From: Burkholderia cepacia
GTDB taxonomy: Bacteria; Pseudomonadota; Gammaproteobacteria; Burkholderiales; Burkholderiaceae
NCBI RefSeq assembly: GCF_001718835.1
Contig: NZ_CP013442.1
Location: forward strand, 558,001-622,000
Direction of reading: 5' to 3'
DNA: 64,000 nt
Position 1 is the first letter of the stretch, and the number at the start of each line of letters is the position of its first letter. Shown in pieces: positions 43,661 through 53,763 of the stretch. A program made the translations under genes and the position numbers. The notes below the pieces were generated by a model. It made no database searches and was not told the DNA's origin. It saw only the letters and a program-made list of their open reading frames with translations.

Positions 43661-44671
43661 TTACTGGCTCGCCAGCTGCGCCTGGGTATAGAAGCCGTCC
43701 TTCACGACGACGTCGACGTTGCGCCTGGTCAACAGCGTCGGCTGCAGCAGCACCGTGTCGACCTTCTTCTTGCCGTTGTCGTATTGCGCGTTGAACGCGG
43801 GTTTCGTGCCCTTCACGAGATCCACCGCGAGCTTTGCCGCTTCGCTCGCGATCAGCTTGAGCGGCTTGTAGACGGTCATCGTCTGCGTGCCGGCGATCAC
43901 GCGCTTGACCGCGGCGAGGTCCGCGTCCTGCCCGGACACCGGCACCTTGCCGGCCAGGTGCTGCGCGGCGAGCGCCTGGATCGCGCCGCCGGCCGTGCCG
44001 TCGTTCGACGCGACGATCGCGTCGATCCTGTTGTTGTTCGCGGTCAGCGCATCCTCGACGATCCGCAGCGCGGTCGACGCGCTCCATTCCGGCACCCACT
44101 GCTGGCCGACGACCTTGATGTCGCCGCGATCGATCGCCGGCTTCAGCACCTTCAGCTGCCCTTCGCGCAGCATCTTCGCGTTGTTGTCGGTCGGCGCGCC
44201 GCCGAGCAGGAAATAGTTGCCCTTCGGCTTCGCATCGACGACGCCCTGCGCCTGCAGCTCGCCGACCTTCTCGTTGTCGAACGAGATGTACGCATCGACG
44301 TCGGCGTCGAGGATCAGCCGGTCGTACGACACCACCTTGATGCCGGCCTTGCGCGCTTCGGCGACCACGTTGCCGAGCGTCTTCGAGTTGAACGGGACGA
44401 TCACGATCACGTCCACGCCGCGCGAGATCAGGTTCTCGATCTGCGAGATCTGCCGCGCCTCGCTCGCGTCCGCTGACTGCACGGACACCTTCGCGCCGAG
44501 CTTCGTCGCGGCGGCCACGAAATAGTCGCGGTCGCGCGACCAGCGCTCGACGCGCAGGTCGTCGATGCAGAAGCCGATTTCAGGCTTGTCCTTGCTCGCG
44601 TGCGCGAGCGGGGCGCCCAGCGCGAGGACCGCCAGCGCACTCAATACGGTACGACGCGTTACGGATTTCAT
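43661..44671 (-). CDS. xylF: D-xylose-binding periplasmic protein XylF
   Basis: 336 residues: signal peptide (VLSALAVLALGAPLAHA) and a type I sugar-binding fold (EIGFCIDDLRVERWSRDRDY, ISFDNEKVGELQAQGVVDA, IVASNDGTAGGAIQAL). Captures xylose for XylGH. Confidence 0.94.
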   Translation of the reverse strand: MKSVTRRTVLSALAVLALGAPLAHASKDKPEIGFCIDDLRVERWSRDRDYFVAAATKLGAKVSVQSADASEARQISQIENLISRGVDVIVIVPFNSKTLGNVVAEARKAGIKVVSYDRLILDADVDAYISFDNEKVGELQAQGVVDAKPKGNYFLLGGAPTDNNAKMLREGQLKVLKPAIDRGDIKVVGQQWVPEWSASTALRIVEDALTANNNRIDAIVASNDGTAGGAIQALAAQHLAGKVPVSGQDADLAAVKRVIAGTQTMTVYKPLKLIASEAAKLAVDLVKGTKPAFNAQYDNGKKKVDTVLLQPTLLTRRNVDVVVKDGFYTQAQLASQ

Positions 44672-44729
44672 TTGTCTCCACTCCTCTTTATTGGACTGCT
44701 GCTACGGATGCCGGGTCTAAACACCTAGT

Positions 44730-46208
44730 TCACGCGCCTGCTGCAAACACCGGTTCGAGCGCCCGATACAGCGCGCGAAACGTCGGCCGCCGCGCGTCGC
44801 GATACCACGCGTGGCGCGCCATGTCGGGCTCCCGTACCGCGACGACGGGCGGCTGCGGGCACACCGCGTCGAGCGGCGCATCCGGTTCGAGCGCGAGCTG
44901 CGCGAGCCGCGCGGCGCCGAGCGCCGGGCCGACTTCGCCGCCCGCGCGCAAGGTCAGCGCGCGTCCGCTCAGGTCGGCCAGCATCTGCGTCCAGTACGCG
45001 CTGCGCGAGCCGCCGCCGATCACCGTGATGCCGTCGGGCGCGAGCCCGGCCGCATGCAGCGCATCGATCCCGTCGAGCAGCGCGAAACCGACCCCTTCGA
45101 GCGTCGCGTTCGCGAGATCCGCGCGCCGCGTATCGGGCGTCATCCCGTAGAACACGCCCTTCGCATTCACGTCGTTGTGCGGCGTGCGCTCGCCGCTCAG
45201 GTAAGGCAGGAACCACGGGCGCTCCGCGCGCGCGTTCGCTTGCGCGTCGGCGAGCAGCGCGGCGACGCCGTCGTAGCCGGCCAGTTGCGCGGTGAAATCG
45301 ACGCAGCCGGCCGCGTTCAGCATCACCGACATCAGGTGCCAGGTGCGCGGCAGCGCGTGACAGAAACTGTGAACCGCCGATTCGGGATTCGCGCGGAAGC
45401 CGTCCGACACCGCGAAATACACGCCCGACGTGCCGAGCGACAGCAGCGCATCGCCCGGCCGCACGATGCCGACGCCCACCGCGCCGGCCGCGTTGTCGCC
45501 CCCGCCCGCGACGACCGGGATCTCGCGCAACCCGAGCGCGCGCGCAACGGCCGGCAGCAGCGTGCCGGTGATGCGGTTGCCCTCGAACACGGCAGGCATC
45601 TGCGCGCGCGCGAGCCCGCATGCGGCGAGCAGCGTGTCGTCGTAATCGCGCTTCGCGACGTCGAGCCACAGCGTGCCGGCCGCATCCGACGGATCGGTCG
45701 CGAACGCGCCGGTCAACCGGTAGCGCAGATAATCCTTCGGCAACAGCACATGGGCGATCCGCGCGAACACGTCCGGCTCATGACGGCGTACCCACAGCAG
45801 CTTCGGCGCGGTAAAGCCCGGCATCGCGAGATTGCCGGCGACGGCGCGCAGCGTCGGCGCGAGCCGCTCGAGTTCCGCGCACTCCGCATCCGCGCGGCCG
45901 TCGTTCCACAGGATCGCGGGGCGCAGCACGTCGCCGTGCGCATCGAGCAGCGTCGCACCGTGCATCTGCCCGGTCAGGCCGAGCGCTTCGATGCCGCGCG
46001 GATCGATGCCGGCCGCGCGCGCATCGGCGACGAGCGCCGCCAGCGCGCCGCATGCCGCGTCCCACCAGTCGCGCGGCGCCTGTTCGGACCAGCGCGGCCG
46101 CGGCCGGCTCGCCGCCAGCGGCCGGCTCGCGCCGGCCCGCACCGCGCCGTCGCGGTCGAGCAGCACGGCCTTCACGCCCGACGTACCGAGGTCGACTCCG
46201 ATGTACAT
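44730..46208 (-). CDS. xylB: Xylulokinase XylB
   Basis: 492 residues, FGGY carbohydrate kinase: MYIGVDLGTSGVKAVLLD at the N-terminus, GLTGQMHG (catalytic region), GGDNAAGAVGVG and GGGSRSAYWTQMLAD. Phosphorylates D-xylulose. It starts 5 bases after the xylA stop. Confidence 0.95.
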   Translation of the reverse strand: MYIGVDLGTSGVKAVLLDRDGAVRAGASRPLAASRPRPRWSEQAPRDWWDAACGALAALVADARAAGIDPRGIEALGLTGQMHGATLLDAHGDVLRPAILWNDGRADAECAELERLAPTLRAVAGNLAMPGFTAPKLLWVRRHEPDVFARIAHVLLPKDYLRYRLTGAFATDPSDAAGTLWLDVAKRDYDDTLLAACGLARAQMPAVFEGNRITGTLLPAVARALGLREIPVVAGGGDNAAGAVGVGIVRPGDALLSLGTSGVYFAVSDGFRANPESAVHSFCHALPRTWHLMSVMLNAAGCVDFTAQLAGYDGVAALLADAQANARAERPWFLPYLSGERTPHNDVNAKGVFYGMTPDTRRADLANATLEGVGFALLDGIDALHAAGLAPDGITVIGGGSRSAYWTQMLADLSGRALTLRAGGEVGPALGAARLAQLALEPDAPLDAVCPQPPVVAVREPDMARHAWYRDARRPTFRALYRALEPVFAAGA

Positions 46209-46212
46209 GGCG

Positions 46213-47535
46213 TCAGCGCAGCCCGTAGATGGCCTGGTTCACGATGTTCTCGAGCCGCTCCTGCCCGCCGCTCGCATGCTGCGGGTTCACGCCGCGCGCG
46301 AGCGCGTCGGCGGCGAGCGACTCGAGCGTGTAGCCGCCCGACAGGATCTCGCGGCCGAATGCGCTGTCCCACTGCGCGTAGCGCTGCCGGCGCAGCGCGT
46401 CGAGCCGGTCGTTTTCGACCAGCACGGCCGCGCGTTCGACGGCCAGCGCGAGCACGTCGATCGCGCCCACGTGACCGTGGAACAGGTCTTCCGGATCGAC
46501 GCTCTGGCGCCGCACCTTCGCGTCGAAGTTCATGCCGCCGGTGGTGAAGCCGCCGTGGCGCAGGATCTCGTAGAACGCGAGGGTCAGCTCCTCGACGCTG
46601 TTCGGGAACTGGTCGGTGTCCCAGCCGTTCTGCGGATCGCCGCGATTCGCGTCGACGCTGCCGAACACGCCGAGCGCGAACGCGTTCGCGATCTCGTGAT
46701 GGAACGAATGGCCGGCGAGCGTCGCGTGGTTCGCCTCGATGTTCACGCGGATCTCGTTCTGCAATCCGTATTGCGTGAGGAAACCGTGCACGGTCGCGAC
46801 GTCGTAGTCGTACTGGTGCTTGGTCGGCTCCTGCGGCTTCGGCTCGATCAGCAGCGCGCCCTTGAAGCCGATCCGGTGCTTGTGCTCGACGACCATCGAC
46901 AGGAAGCGCGCGAACTGCTCGCGCTCGCGCACGAGATCGGTATTGAGCAGCGTCTCGTAGCCTTCGCGGCCGCCCCACAGCACGTAGTTCTCGCCGCCGA
47001 GCCGGTGCGTCGCGTCGAGCGCGTGGCGCACCTGGGTCGCCGCCCACGCGAACACGTCGGGATTCGGGTTGGTCGCCGCGCCCGCCGCGAAGCGCGGATG
47101 CGAGAACAGGTTCGCGGTGCCCCACAGCAGCCGCACGCCCGTGGCCTGCTGGCGCTCGCCCAGGTAGTCCGTCATCCGCGCGAAGTTCTCGACGTACTCG
47201 CGCAGGCTGTCGCCCTCCGGCGCGACGTCGGTGTCGTGGAACGTATAGAACGGCGTGCCGAGCTTCGTGAAGAACTCGAACGCCGCATCCGCCTTCTGCC
47301 GCGCCCGCTCGAGCGGGTCGCCCGGCTGCTGCCACGGCCGCCGGAACGCGCCCTGGCCGAAGATGTCGTGGCCCGGCCACACGAACGTATGCCAGTAGCA
47401 CACCGCGATGCGCAGGTGCTCCTCGAGCGTCTTGCCGAGCACCCGCTTCGTGCGGTCGTAATGGCGGTAGGCAAGCGGGTTGTCCGATTGCGGACCTTCG
47501 TAGCGAATCGCGGGAATCTGTTCGAAATACGACAT
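46213..47535 (-). CDS. xylA: Xylose isomerase XylA
   Basis: 440 residues, class II xylose isomerase. Catalytic His/Asp in YTFHDTDVAPEG; metal ligands in EPKPQEPTKHQYDYD, DANRGD and GWDTDQFP. The ATG at 47535 has GGAG 5 bases upstream. First gene of the operon xylA-B-F-G-H, divergent from xylR. Confidence 0.96.
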   Translation of the reverse strand: MSYFEQIPAIRYEGPQSDNPLAYRHYDRTKRVLGKTLEEHLRIAVCYWHTFVWPGHDIFGQGAFRRPWQQPGDPLERARQKADAAFEFFTKLGTPFYTFHDTDVAPEGDSLREYVENFARMTDYLGERQQATGVRLLWGTANLFSHPRFAAGAATNPNPDVFAWAATQVRHALDATHRLGGENYVLWGGREGYETLLNTDLVREREQFARFLSMVVEHKHRIGFKGALLIEPKPQEPTKHQYDYDVATVHGFLTQYGLQNEIRVNIEANHATLAGHSFHHEIANAFALGVFGSVDANRGDPQNGWDTDQFPNSVEELTLAFYEILRHGGFTTGGMNFDAKVRRQSVDPEDLFHGHVGAIDVLALAVERAAVLVENDRLDALRRQRYAQWDSAFGREILSGGYTLESLAADALARGVNPQHASGGQERLENIVNQAIYGLR

Positions 47536-47637
47536 GGCGTCTCCGTCCGGTTTCTTGTTGCAGTGCGGCGCGCGGCGCGTTGGCGTGTGCGGGCCGAATT
47601 CGGTCTGGCTGGATCGTGCCCGCCCGCCCCCGCCCCC

Positions 47638-47656
47638 GCAATTGCGAAATTGCGCA
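47638..47656. promoter_or_regulatory. Candidate XylR site between xylA and xylR
   Basis: GCAATTGCGAAATTGCGCA contains ATTGCG twice at 8-base spacing, in the 268-base divergent gap. AraC-type regulators bind direct repeats, so a XylR operator is plausible but not shown. Confidence 0.35.
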
Positions 47657-47803
47657 GCACGCTTAACGTTTCTTGCCAGCGCGCTGCGCATCGCATGCGT
47701 TCCGTCCTACAATCGCCGGACACCAGACAAGCGCGCGGCACCGTCCGCGCCCCCGGAGACAACGGCGCGCCGCCCCGCACGGCACGCGCCCCTCGAGACC
47801 GAG

Positions 47804-48997
47804 ATGACCCGCGCCCCTTCCAGCCAGACACCGCACCGCATCGCGCTGCTGTTCAACGCCAACAAGGTCTACGACCGCGAGATCATCAGCGGCATCGGCC
47901 AGTACCTGCGCTCGACGCGCGTGGTGTGGGACCTGTTCCTCGAGGACGATTTCCGCTGCCGGCTCGCGGGCATCGAGCATTTCGACGGCGACGGCATCAT
48001 TGCCGATTTCGACGATCCGGCCGTCGCCGACGCGCTCGCCGGCTCGCCGCTGCCGATCGTCGCGCTCGGCTCGTCCTACGAGGATCCGGCGCAGTATCCG
48101 GACGGCGTGCCGTATATCGCGACCGACAACGCGAAGCTCGTGTCGCTCGCGTACACGCACCTGATCGGCGCCGGGCTCGCGCACTTCGCGATGTACAGCC
48201 TGCCCGTCGCGCAGCAGAACCGCTGGGCGCAGCAGCGCGAGCTGGCGTTCGACCGGCTCGCGCGCGCGGACGGGCTCGACGCACCGATCTACCGCGGGCT
48301 GTCGACGAGCGCATCGGTGTGGAACCACGCGATCGAGCAGCTGATCGACTGGCTGCATGCGCTGCCGAAACCGGTCGGCGTGATCGCGGTGACCGACGCG
48401 CGCGCGCGGCACCTGCTGCAGGCGTGCCTGATCGCCGGCCTCGCGGTGCCGGAACAGGTCGCGATCATCGGCATCGACAACGATCCGCTCACGCGCACGC
48501 TGACGCGCATCCCGCTGTCGTCCGTGATCCAGGGCACCGAGGAAATGGGCCGGACCGCCGCGCACCTGCTGCACCAGATGCTGCGCGGCGTGCGTTTTCC
48601 CGACCGGCGGATCCTCGTGCCGCCCGTCGGGATCAACGTGCTCGAATCGACGCGCCACCAGCCGCTCGCGAGCCCGTACGTGATGCGCGCACGCCATTTC
48701 ATTCGCCAGTACGCGTGCCAGGGCATCAAGACGGAACAGGTCGCCGACTACGTCGGCGTGTCGCGCTCGCTGCTCGAGGAACACTTCCGGCGCGAACTGC
48801 AGCGCACCGTGCACCAGGAAATCCTGCGCCACAAGCTCGAAGCGGCGCAGGCGCTGCTCGCCGGCCGGCAGGCGTCGAGCGCCGAGGTCGCGATCCGCTG
48901 CGGGTTCACGTCGCTTCAGTACATGTACGCGGTATTCCGCCGCGAGCTGGGATGCACGCCGCGCGAATACCAGGAACGCACGATCGCCGCGCACTGA
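47804..48997 (+). CDS. xylR: Xylose operon activator XylR (LacI-like sensor plus AraC HTH)
   Basis: 397 residues: a periplasmic-binding-type sensor domain (residues 10-290; RIALLFNANKVYDREIISGI, IIGIDNDPLTRTLTRIPLSS) and a C-terminal AraC helix-turn-helix (TEQVADYVGVSRSLLEEHFR, AEVAIRCGFTSLQYMYAVFR). It binds xylose and activates xylA and its own gene. Start at ATG 47804. Confidence 0.94.
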   Translation: MTRAPSSQTPHRIALLFNANKVYDREIISGIGQYLRSTRVVWDLFLEDDFRCRLAGIEHFDGDGIIADFDDPAVADALAGSPLPIVALGSSYEDPAQYPDGVPYIATDNAKLVSLAYTHLIGAGLAHFAMYSLPVAQQNRWAQQRELAFDRLARADGLDAPIYRGLSTSASVWNHAIEQLIDWLHALPKPVGVIAVTDARARHLLQACLIAGLAVPEQVAIIGIDNDPLTRTLTRIPLSSVIQGTEEMGRTAAHLLHQMLRGVRFPDRRILVPPVGINVLESTRHQPLASPYVMRARHFIRQYACQGIKTEQVADYVGVSRSLLEEHFRRELQRTVHQEILRHKLEAAQALLAGRQASSAEVAIRCGFTSLQYMYAVFRRELGCTPREYQERTIAAH

Positions 48998-49024
48998 AGC
49001 CGGCCTTACCCATCGAATCCACCC

Positions 49025-50113
49025 ATGCATATCGATACCGACTCTCCCCGCCCGGCGCCCGGCGTCGCACGCGTCCCGTCCGAGCCGTGGGGCACGCTGC
49101 CCGACGGCGACACGGTGCGGCGCTACACGCTGCGTAACGCGCACGGGATGCGCGTCGTCGTCAGCGATCTCGGCGCGACCGTCGTGTCGTGGCTCGCGCC
49201 CGACCGCGCCGGACGCTTCGCCGACATCGTGCTCGCGCACGACACGCCCGCCGAATACGTCGAATCGGGCGTCTACTTCGGCGCGACCGTCGGCCGCTGG
49301 GCGAACCGGATCGCCGGCGCGCGCTTCACGCTCGACGGCGTCGACTACCGGCTCGATCGCAACGAGCGCGGCAATCTGCTGCACGGCGGCGCGAGCGGTT
49401 TTCACCGCCAGCGCTGGGAAGTCGTCGACGACAGCGGCGGGTTGACGCTGCAGCTCGATTCGCCGGAAGGCGACGCGGGGTTTCCGGGCAACGTGAGCGT
49501 GCAGGTTCGTTATGCGCTCGACGACGACGGCACGCTGACGATCGACTACACCGGCGTCACCGACGCGCCCACGCCGCTCAACCTGACGAACCACAGCTAT
49601 TTCAACCTCAGCGGCCGCGCGGGCGGCGACGTGCGCGGCCACGTGCTGAGCATCGACGCCGATGCGTTCCTCGAAGTCGACGACGAACTGATCCCGACCG
49701 GCACCGCCGACGTGACCGGCACCGCGTTCGACTTCCGGCAGAGCGCGCCGCTCGGCGCGCGCCTCGACTGGCCGCACGCGCAACTCGCGCGGGCGCGCGG
49801 CTTCGACCACTGTTTCGTGCTGCGCGACGGCGCGCACGCGCTCAGGCCCGTCGCGGCGATCTACGACCCGGAAAGCGGCCGCGAGCTGCTCGTGTCGACC
49901 GATCAGCGCGGCCTGCAACTCTATACGGGCAACTACCTGGACGGCGTGCGCGTGAGCGGCGGCACGCGCTGCGCGCGACACGCCGCACTGTGCATCGAAG
50001 CCGGCGGTTTTCCGAACCAGGTCAACATGGACGACCTGCGCGACGCCGTCATCCTGCGGCCGGGCGCGCTCTATCGTCAAACGACGACGTACCGGGTCGC
50101 GGTTCGCGCGTAG
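49025..50113 (+). CDS. galM: Aldose 1-epimerase (galactose mutarotase)
   Basis: 362 residues, mutarotase fold: GATVGRWANRIAGARF, LLHGGASGFHRQRWEV, catalytic His in NLTNHSYFNLSG and catalytic Glu in CIEAGGFPNQVN. Interconverts sugar anomers. It follows xylR by 27 bases and is convergent with yjfF, serving either pentose or galactose uptake. Confidence 0.93.
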   Translation: MHIDTDSPRPAPGVARVPSEPWGTLPDGDTVRRYTLRNAHGMRVVVSDLGATVVSWLAPDRAGRFADIVLAHDTPAEYVESGVYFGATVGRWANRIAGARFTLDGVDYRLDRNERGNLLHGGASGFHRQRWEVVDDSGGLTLQLDSPEGDAGFPGNVSVQVRYALDDDGTLTIDYTGVTDAPTPLNLTNHSYFNLSGRAGGDVRGHVLSIDADAFLEVDDELIPTGTADVTGTAFDFRQSAPLGARLDWPHAQLARARGFDHCFVLRDGAHALRPVAAIYDPESGRELLVSTDQRGLQLYTGNYLDGVRVSGGTRCARHAALCIEAGGFPNQVNMDDLRDAVILRPGALYRQTTTYRVAVRA

Positions 50114-51154
50114 CGCGCGCCGCCCGCCTTCGACACGCGCCGGCCGCGGCCGCTCGCCCAGCCCCGTGCCGCCGGTGCGCCGCCGCGCGGCATGCCGCTC
50201 GATCACCCGCTGCAGCACGCAGAACACGCACAGCAGCGCGCCGATCACGATCCGCGTCCACCACGAGCTCAACGTGCCGTCGAACGTGATCAGCACCTGG
50301 ATCGTGCCGAGGATGCCGACCCCGAACACCGAGCCGATCACGTAACCCACGCCGCCCGTGAGCAGCGTGCCGCCGATCACGGTCGCGGCGATCGCGTCGA
50401 GCTCCATCCCCTGCGCCTGCAGCCCGTAGCCCGACAGCACGTACAGCGTGAACACCACGCCGCCGAGCGCCGAACAGAAGCCGCTCAGCGCGTAGACGCC
50501 GATCTTCGTGCGCGCGACCGGCAGGCCCATCAGCAGCGCCGACCGTTCGTTGCCGCCGACCGCATACACGTTGCGGCCGAACCGCGTGAAATGCGCGACG
50601 TAGATCGCCGCGGCCAGCGTCGCGAGCGCGATCAGCGCGCCCGCGCTCAGCGTGCCGCCGCCGAGCGGCACGCTGACGCCCGCGATCGCATGAAACGTCG
50701 GCTCGTTGATCGTGATCGACTGCGTCGTGATCAGGAAACACGCGCCGCGCGCGAGAAACATCCCCGCGAGCGTGACGATGAACGGCTGCAGCCGGAAACA
50801 ATGGATCAGCGCGCCCATCGCCGCGCCGTACAGCGTGCCGAATGCCAGCACGAGCGGCACGATGACCCACACCGGCCAGTGCAGCCGCTCGGCGCCGACT
50901 GCGCAGAAGATCGTTGTCAGCGCAACGACCGAGCCGACCGACAGGTCGATCCCGCCCGACACGATCACGAACGTCATCCCGATCGCGACGATCAGCAGGA
51001 ACGCGTTGTCGACGAGCAGCCCCGTCAGCACCTGCATCGAGAAAAAGCCCGTGTACATCACGGACCCGAAACCGAACAGCGCGACGAACAGCAGGATCGT
51101 CACGACGATCGGCAGCGTGCGCGGGTCGGCGAGCCGGCCAAGGAATCGGGTCAT
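50114..51154 (-). CDS. yjfF: Galactofuranose-type ABC permease YjfF, no stop codon at its usual end
   Basis: The family part runs from the ATG at 51154 for about 335 residues (TGLLVDNAFLLIVAIGMTFV, SGGIDLSVGSVVAL, MELDAIAATVIGGTLLTGGV) and about eight hydrophobic helices to CVLQRVIERHAARRR. Instead of stopping there, the frame stays open antisense through all of galM and xylR to 47663, which would add more than 800 residues. The end given here is the galM end, not a stop codon. The start overlaps the ytfT stop by ATGA. Confidence 0.8.
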
Positions 51155-52191
51155 CGGGGCGTCGCTCCGGTGGTGGCGCGCGAACGCGCGGAAGGCAGCA
51201 GCCGTGACGCATGCCGGACGACGAGCGCGCGCGCCGCCTCCGACTGGATCAGCGTCACGACGATCACGACGACCGCCTTGACGACGAGCGTCGCCTCCGG
51301 CGGCACGCCGATCGAATAGGTCGTGTAGGTGAGCGTCTGGATGATCAGCGCGCCGAGCACGGAGCCGGCGAGGCTGAAGCGGCCGCCGAGCAGCGACGTG
51401 CCGCCGAGCGTCACCGCGAGGATCGCGTCGAGTTCGAGCAGCAGCCCCGCGTTGTTGCCGTCGGCGCTGCGCACGTTCGAACTCGCGAGGATGCCGGCGA
51501 GCGCCGCCATCACGCCCGAACACAGATACACGCCGAACACGACCGCGCCCGCGCGCAGCCCGACGAGCCGCGTCGCGACCGGATTCACGCCGATCGCGCG
51601 TATGAACAGCCCGAGCGCCGTGCGGTTCACCAGCAGCGCGGTCGCGGCGATCGTCGCGACGGCGATCCACACCGCGCACGGCACCGTCGCGAGATAACCG
51701 CCGCCAAGCGCGAGGTAGCCGGGCGCGCCGATCGGGATGATCTGGCCGCCCGTCAGCAACTGCGCGACACCGCGGCCGGCCACCATCAGGATCAGCGTCG
51801 CGATGATCGGCTGCATCCCGACAAACGCGACGAGCAGCCCGTTCCAGGCGCCCGCGAGCAAGCCGACGCCGAGCGCGGCGGCCAGCGCGGCACCGACCCG
51901 CGCAGGATCGGCATCGAGCACGATCGCCGCGGCCGCGCCGGCGATCGCGACGATCGCGCCGACCGAGATGTCGATCCCGCGCGTCGCGATCACGAGCGTC
52001 ATCCCGAGCGACACGATCACGAGCGGCGCCGCGCGGTTCAGGATGTCGATCGGCGCGCCGAACAGGTGGCCGTCGAGCAGCGCGATCGACAGGAAGCCCG
52101 GACGATGCGCGACATCGAGCGCGAACAGCAGCGCGAGCGTCAGCACCGGCCACGCGAGCGAATGACGAAACAGCCTGCGCAGCGGCGTCAT
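51151..52191 (-). CDS. ytfT: Galactofuranose-type ABC permease YtfT
   Basis: 346 residues with about nine hydrophobic segments, including TRGIDISVGAIVAIAGAAAA and LLLELDAILAVTLGGTSLLG. First of two permeases (with YjfF) of a YtfQRT/YjfF importer. The ATG overlaps the ytfR stop by ATGA. Confidence 0.9.
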   Translation of the reverse strand: MTPLRRLFRHSLAWPVLTLALLFALDVAHRPGFLSIALLDGHLFGAPIDILNRAAPLVIVSLGMTLVIATRGIDISVGAIVAIAGAAAAIVLDADPARVGAALAAALGVGLLAGAWNGLLVAFVGMQPIIATLILMVAGRGVAQLLTGGQIIPIGAPGYLALGGGYLATVPCAVWIAVATIAATALLVNRTALGLFIRAIGVNPVATRLVGLRAGAVVFGVYLCSGVMAALAGILASSNVRSADGNNAGLLLELDAILAVTLGGTSLLGGRFSLAGSVLGALIIQTLTYTTYSIGVPPEATLVVKAVVVIVVTLIQSEAARALVVRHASRLLPSARSRATTGATPR

Positions 52192-53702
52192 GACTGGCCT
52201 CCCGCAATCAGCCGGTAAACCTGCTCCTCGGTCGCGTCGGCTCCGGTCAGTTCCGCCACCTTGCGCCGGTCGCGCAGCACCGCGATCCGGTGGCTCACGC
52301 GCACGACCTCGCCGATCTCCGACGAGATGAACAGGATCGCGAGCCCGGTCCTGCACAGCGCGAGCACACGCTCCATGATGTCGAACTTCGCGGCGACGTC
52401 GATCCCGCGCGTCGGTTCGTCGAGAATCAGCAGCTTCGGGTCGGTCGCGAGCCAGCGCGCAAGCAGCACCTTCTGCTGGTTGCCGCCCGACAGCAGGCCG
52501 ATCGGCTGCTCCGCGTCGCGAGCCTTGATGCCGAGCCTGGCGATGTACGACTCGGCGATCTCGCGCTGGCGCGCGCGCCCGATCAGCCGCCACCAGCCGC
52601 GCCGCGCCTGCAGCGCGAGGACGATGTTCTCGCGGATCGACAGCGCGGCGACGATGCCCTCCTTCTTGCGGTCCTCCGGGCAGTACGCGATGCCGTGCCG
52701 CACCGCGTCGTGCGGCGACGCGAGCCGCGTGCGCGTGCCGTCGATCTCGATCGCGCCGGTGTCCGCGCGTTCCGCGGCGAACGCGAGCTGCGCGGTTTCG
52801 GTACGCCCCGAGCCGAGCAGCCCGGCCAGCCCGACGATCTCGCCCGGCCGCACGTCGAGATCGAGCGCGCTCATCATCCCGCGCCGGCCGACCTGCCGCA
52901 TCGACAGGAACGGCGCGGCCGCGCCGGCGGCGGGAACGGCGGCCGCCGCCCCCGCACGCAGCGCGTCGGACATCCGCTCGCGGCCGGTCATCTTCGCGAC
53001 CAGCGCGTCGACCGGCAGGTCGCGCGCCAGGTACTCGCCTTCGCGCTCGCCGTTGCGCATCACGGTGATCCGGTCGGACACCGCATAGGTCTGCTCGAGA
53101 AAGTGCGTGACGAACAGGATCGCGATGCCCGACGCCTTCAGCCGGCGCAGCACGTCGAACAACCGCGCGACCTCGCCGTCGTCGAGGCTCGACGTCGGCT
53201 CGTCGAGGATCAGCACGCGCGCGTCGACGGAAACGGCGCGCGCGATCGCGACCATCTGCTGCACGGCGATCGGATATGCATCGAGCGAGCGCGTGACGTC
53301 GAGCGACAGGTCGAGTTCCGCGAGCGCCGCGCGCGCGCGCGCATGGATCGCGTTCCAGTCGATCGCGCCGCGCCGCACCGGCTGCCGGCCCGCGAAGATG
53401 TTCTCGGCGACCGACAGGTTCGTGCACAGGTTCACTTCCTGGTAGAGCGTCTGGATCCCGGCCGCCTCGGCCTCGCGCGGCGCGCCGAAGCGCACGGGCC
53501 GGCCGCCGACGCGAATCTCGCCCGCGTCGTGCGCATGCACGCCGGTGAGCACGTTGATCAGCGTCGACTTGCCCGCGCCGTTCTGGCCCATCAGCGCATG
53601 GATCTCGCCGGGAAACAGCCGGAAGTCCACGCGCTGCAGCGCGCTGACGCCCGGAAATGCCTTGTCGATGCCGGTCATCTCGACCACCGGCGATTGCGTC
53701 AT
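52188..53702 (-). CDS. ytfR: Sugar ABC transporter ATPase YtfR
   Basis: 504 residues, two ABC domains: GQNGAGKST and LILDEPTSSL in the first; GLLGSGRTE, LLSGGNQQKVLL and LILDEPTRGI in the second. An Ala/Gly-rich linker near residue 245 separates them. Energises the YtfT/YjfF permease pair. Confidence 0.92.
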   Translation of the reverse strand: MTQSPVVEMTGIDKAFPGVSALQRVDFRLFPGEIHALMGQNGAGKSTLINVLTGVHAHDAGEIRVGGRPVRFGAPREAEAAGIQTLYQEVNLCTNLSVAENIFAGRQPVRRGAIDWNAIHARARAALAELDLSLDVTRSLDAYPIAVQQMVAIARAVSVDARVLILDEPTSSLDDGEVARLFDVLRRLKASGIAILFVTHFLEQTYAVSDRITVMRNGEREGEYLARDLPVDALVAKMTGRERMSDALRAGAAAAVPAAGAAAPFLSMRQVGRRGMMSALDLDVRPGEIVGLAGLLGSGRTETAQLAFAAERADTGAIEIDGTRTRLASPHDAVRHGIAYCPEDRKKEGIVAALSIRENIVLALQARRGWWRLIGRARQREIAESYIARLGIKARDAEQPIGLLSGGNQQKVLLARWLATDPKLLILDEPTRGIDVAAKFDIMERVLALCRTGLAILFISSEIGEVVRVSHRIAVLRDRRKVAELTGADATEEQVYRLIAGGQS

Positions 53703-53763
53703 GACCCCTCCGTCGAAACGGTTGCGATGCGGGTGGCAGCCGCGCCGCCGCCCGCGCGGGACA

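Noticed and set aside
41947..43794. 615-codon frame opposite xylH and xylG
   Set aside because: Arg/His/Asp-rich antisense frame typical of high-GC codon bias; the two transporter genes on the other strand have strong family motifs.
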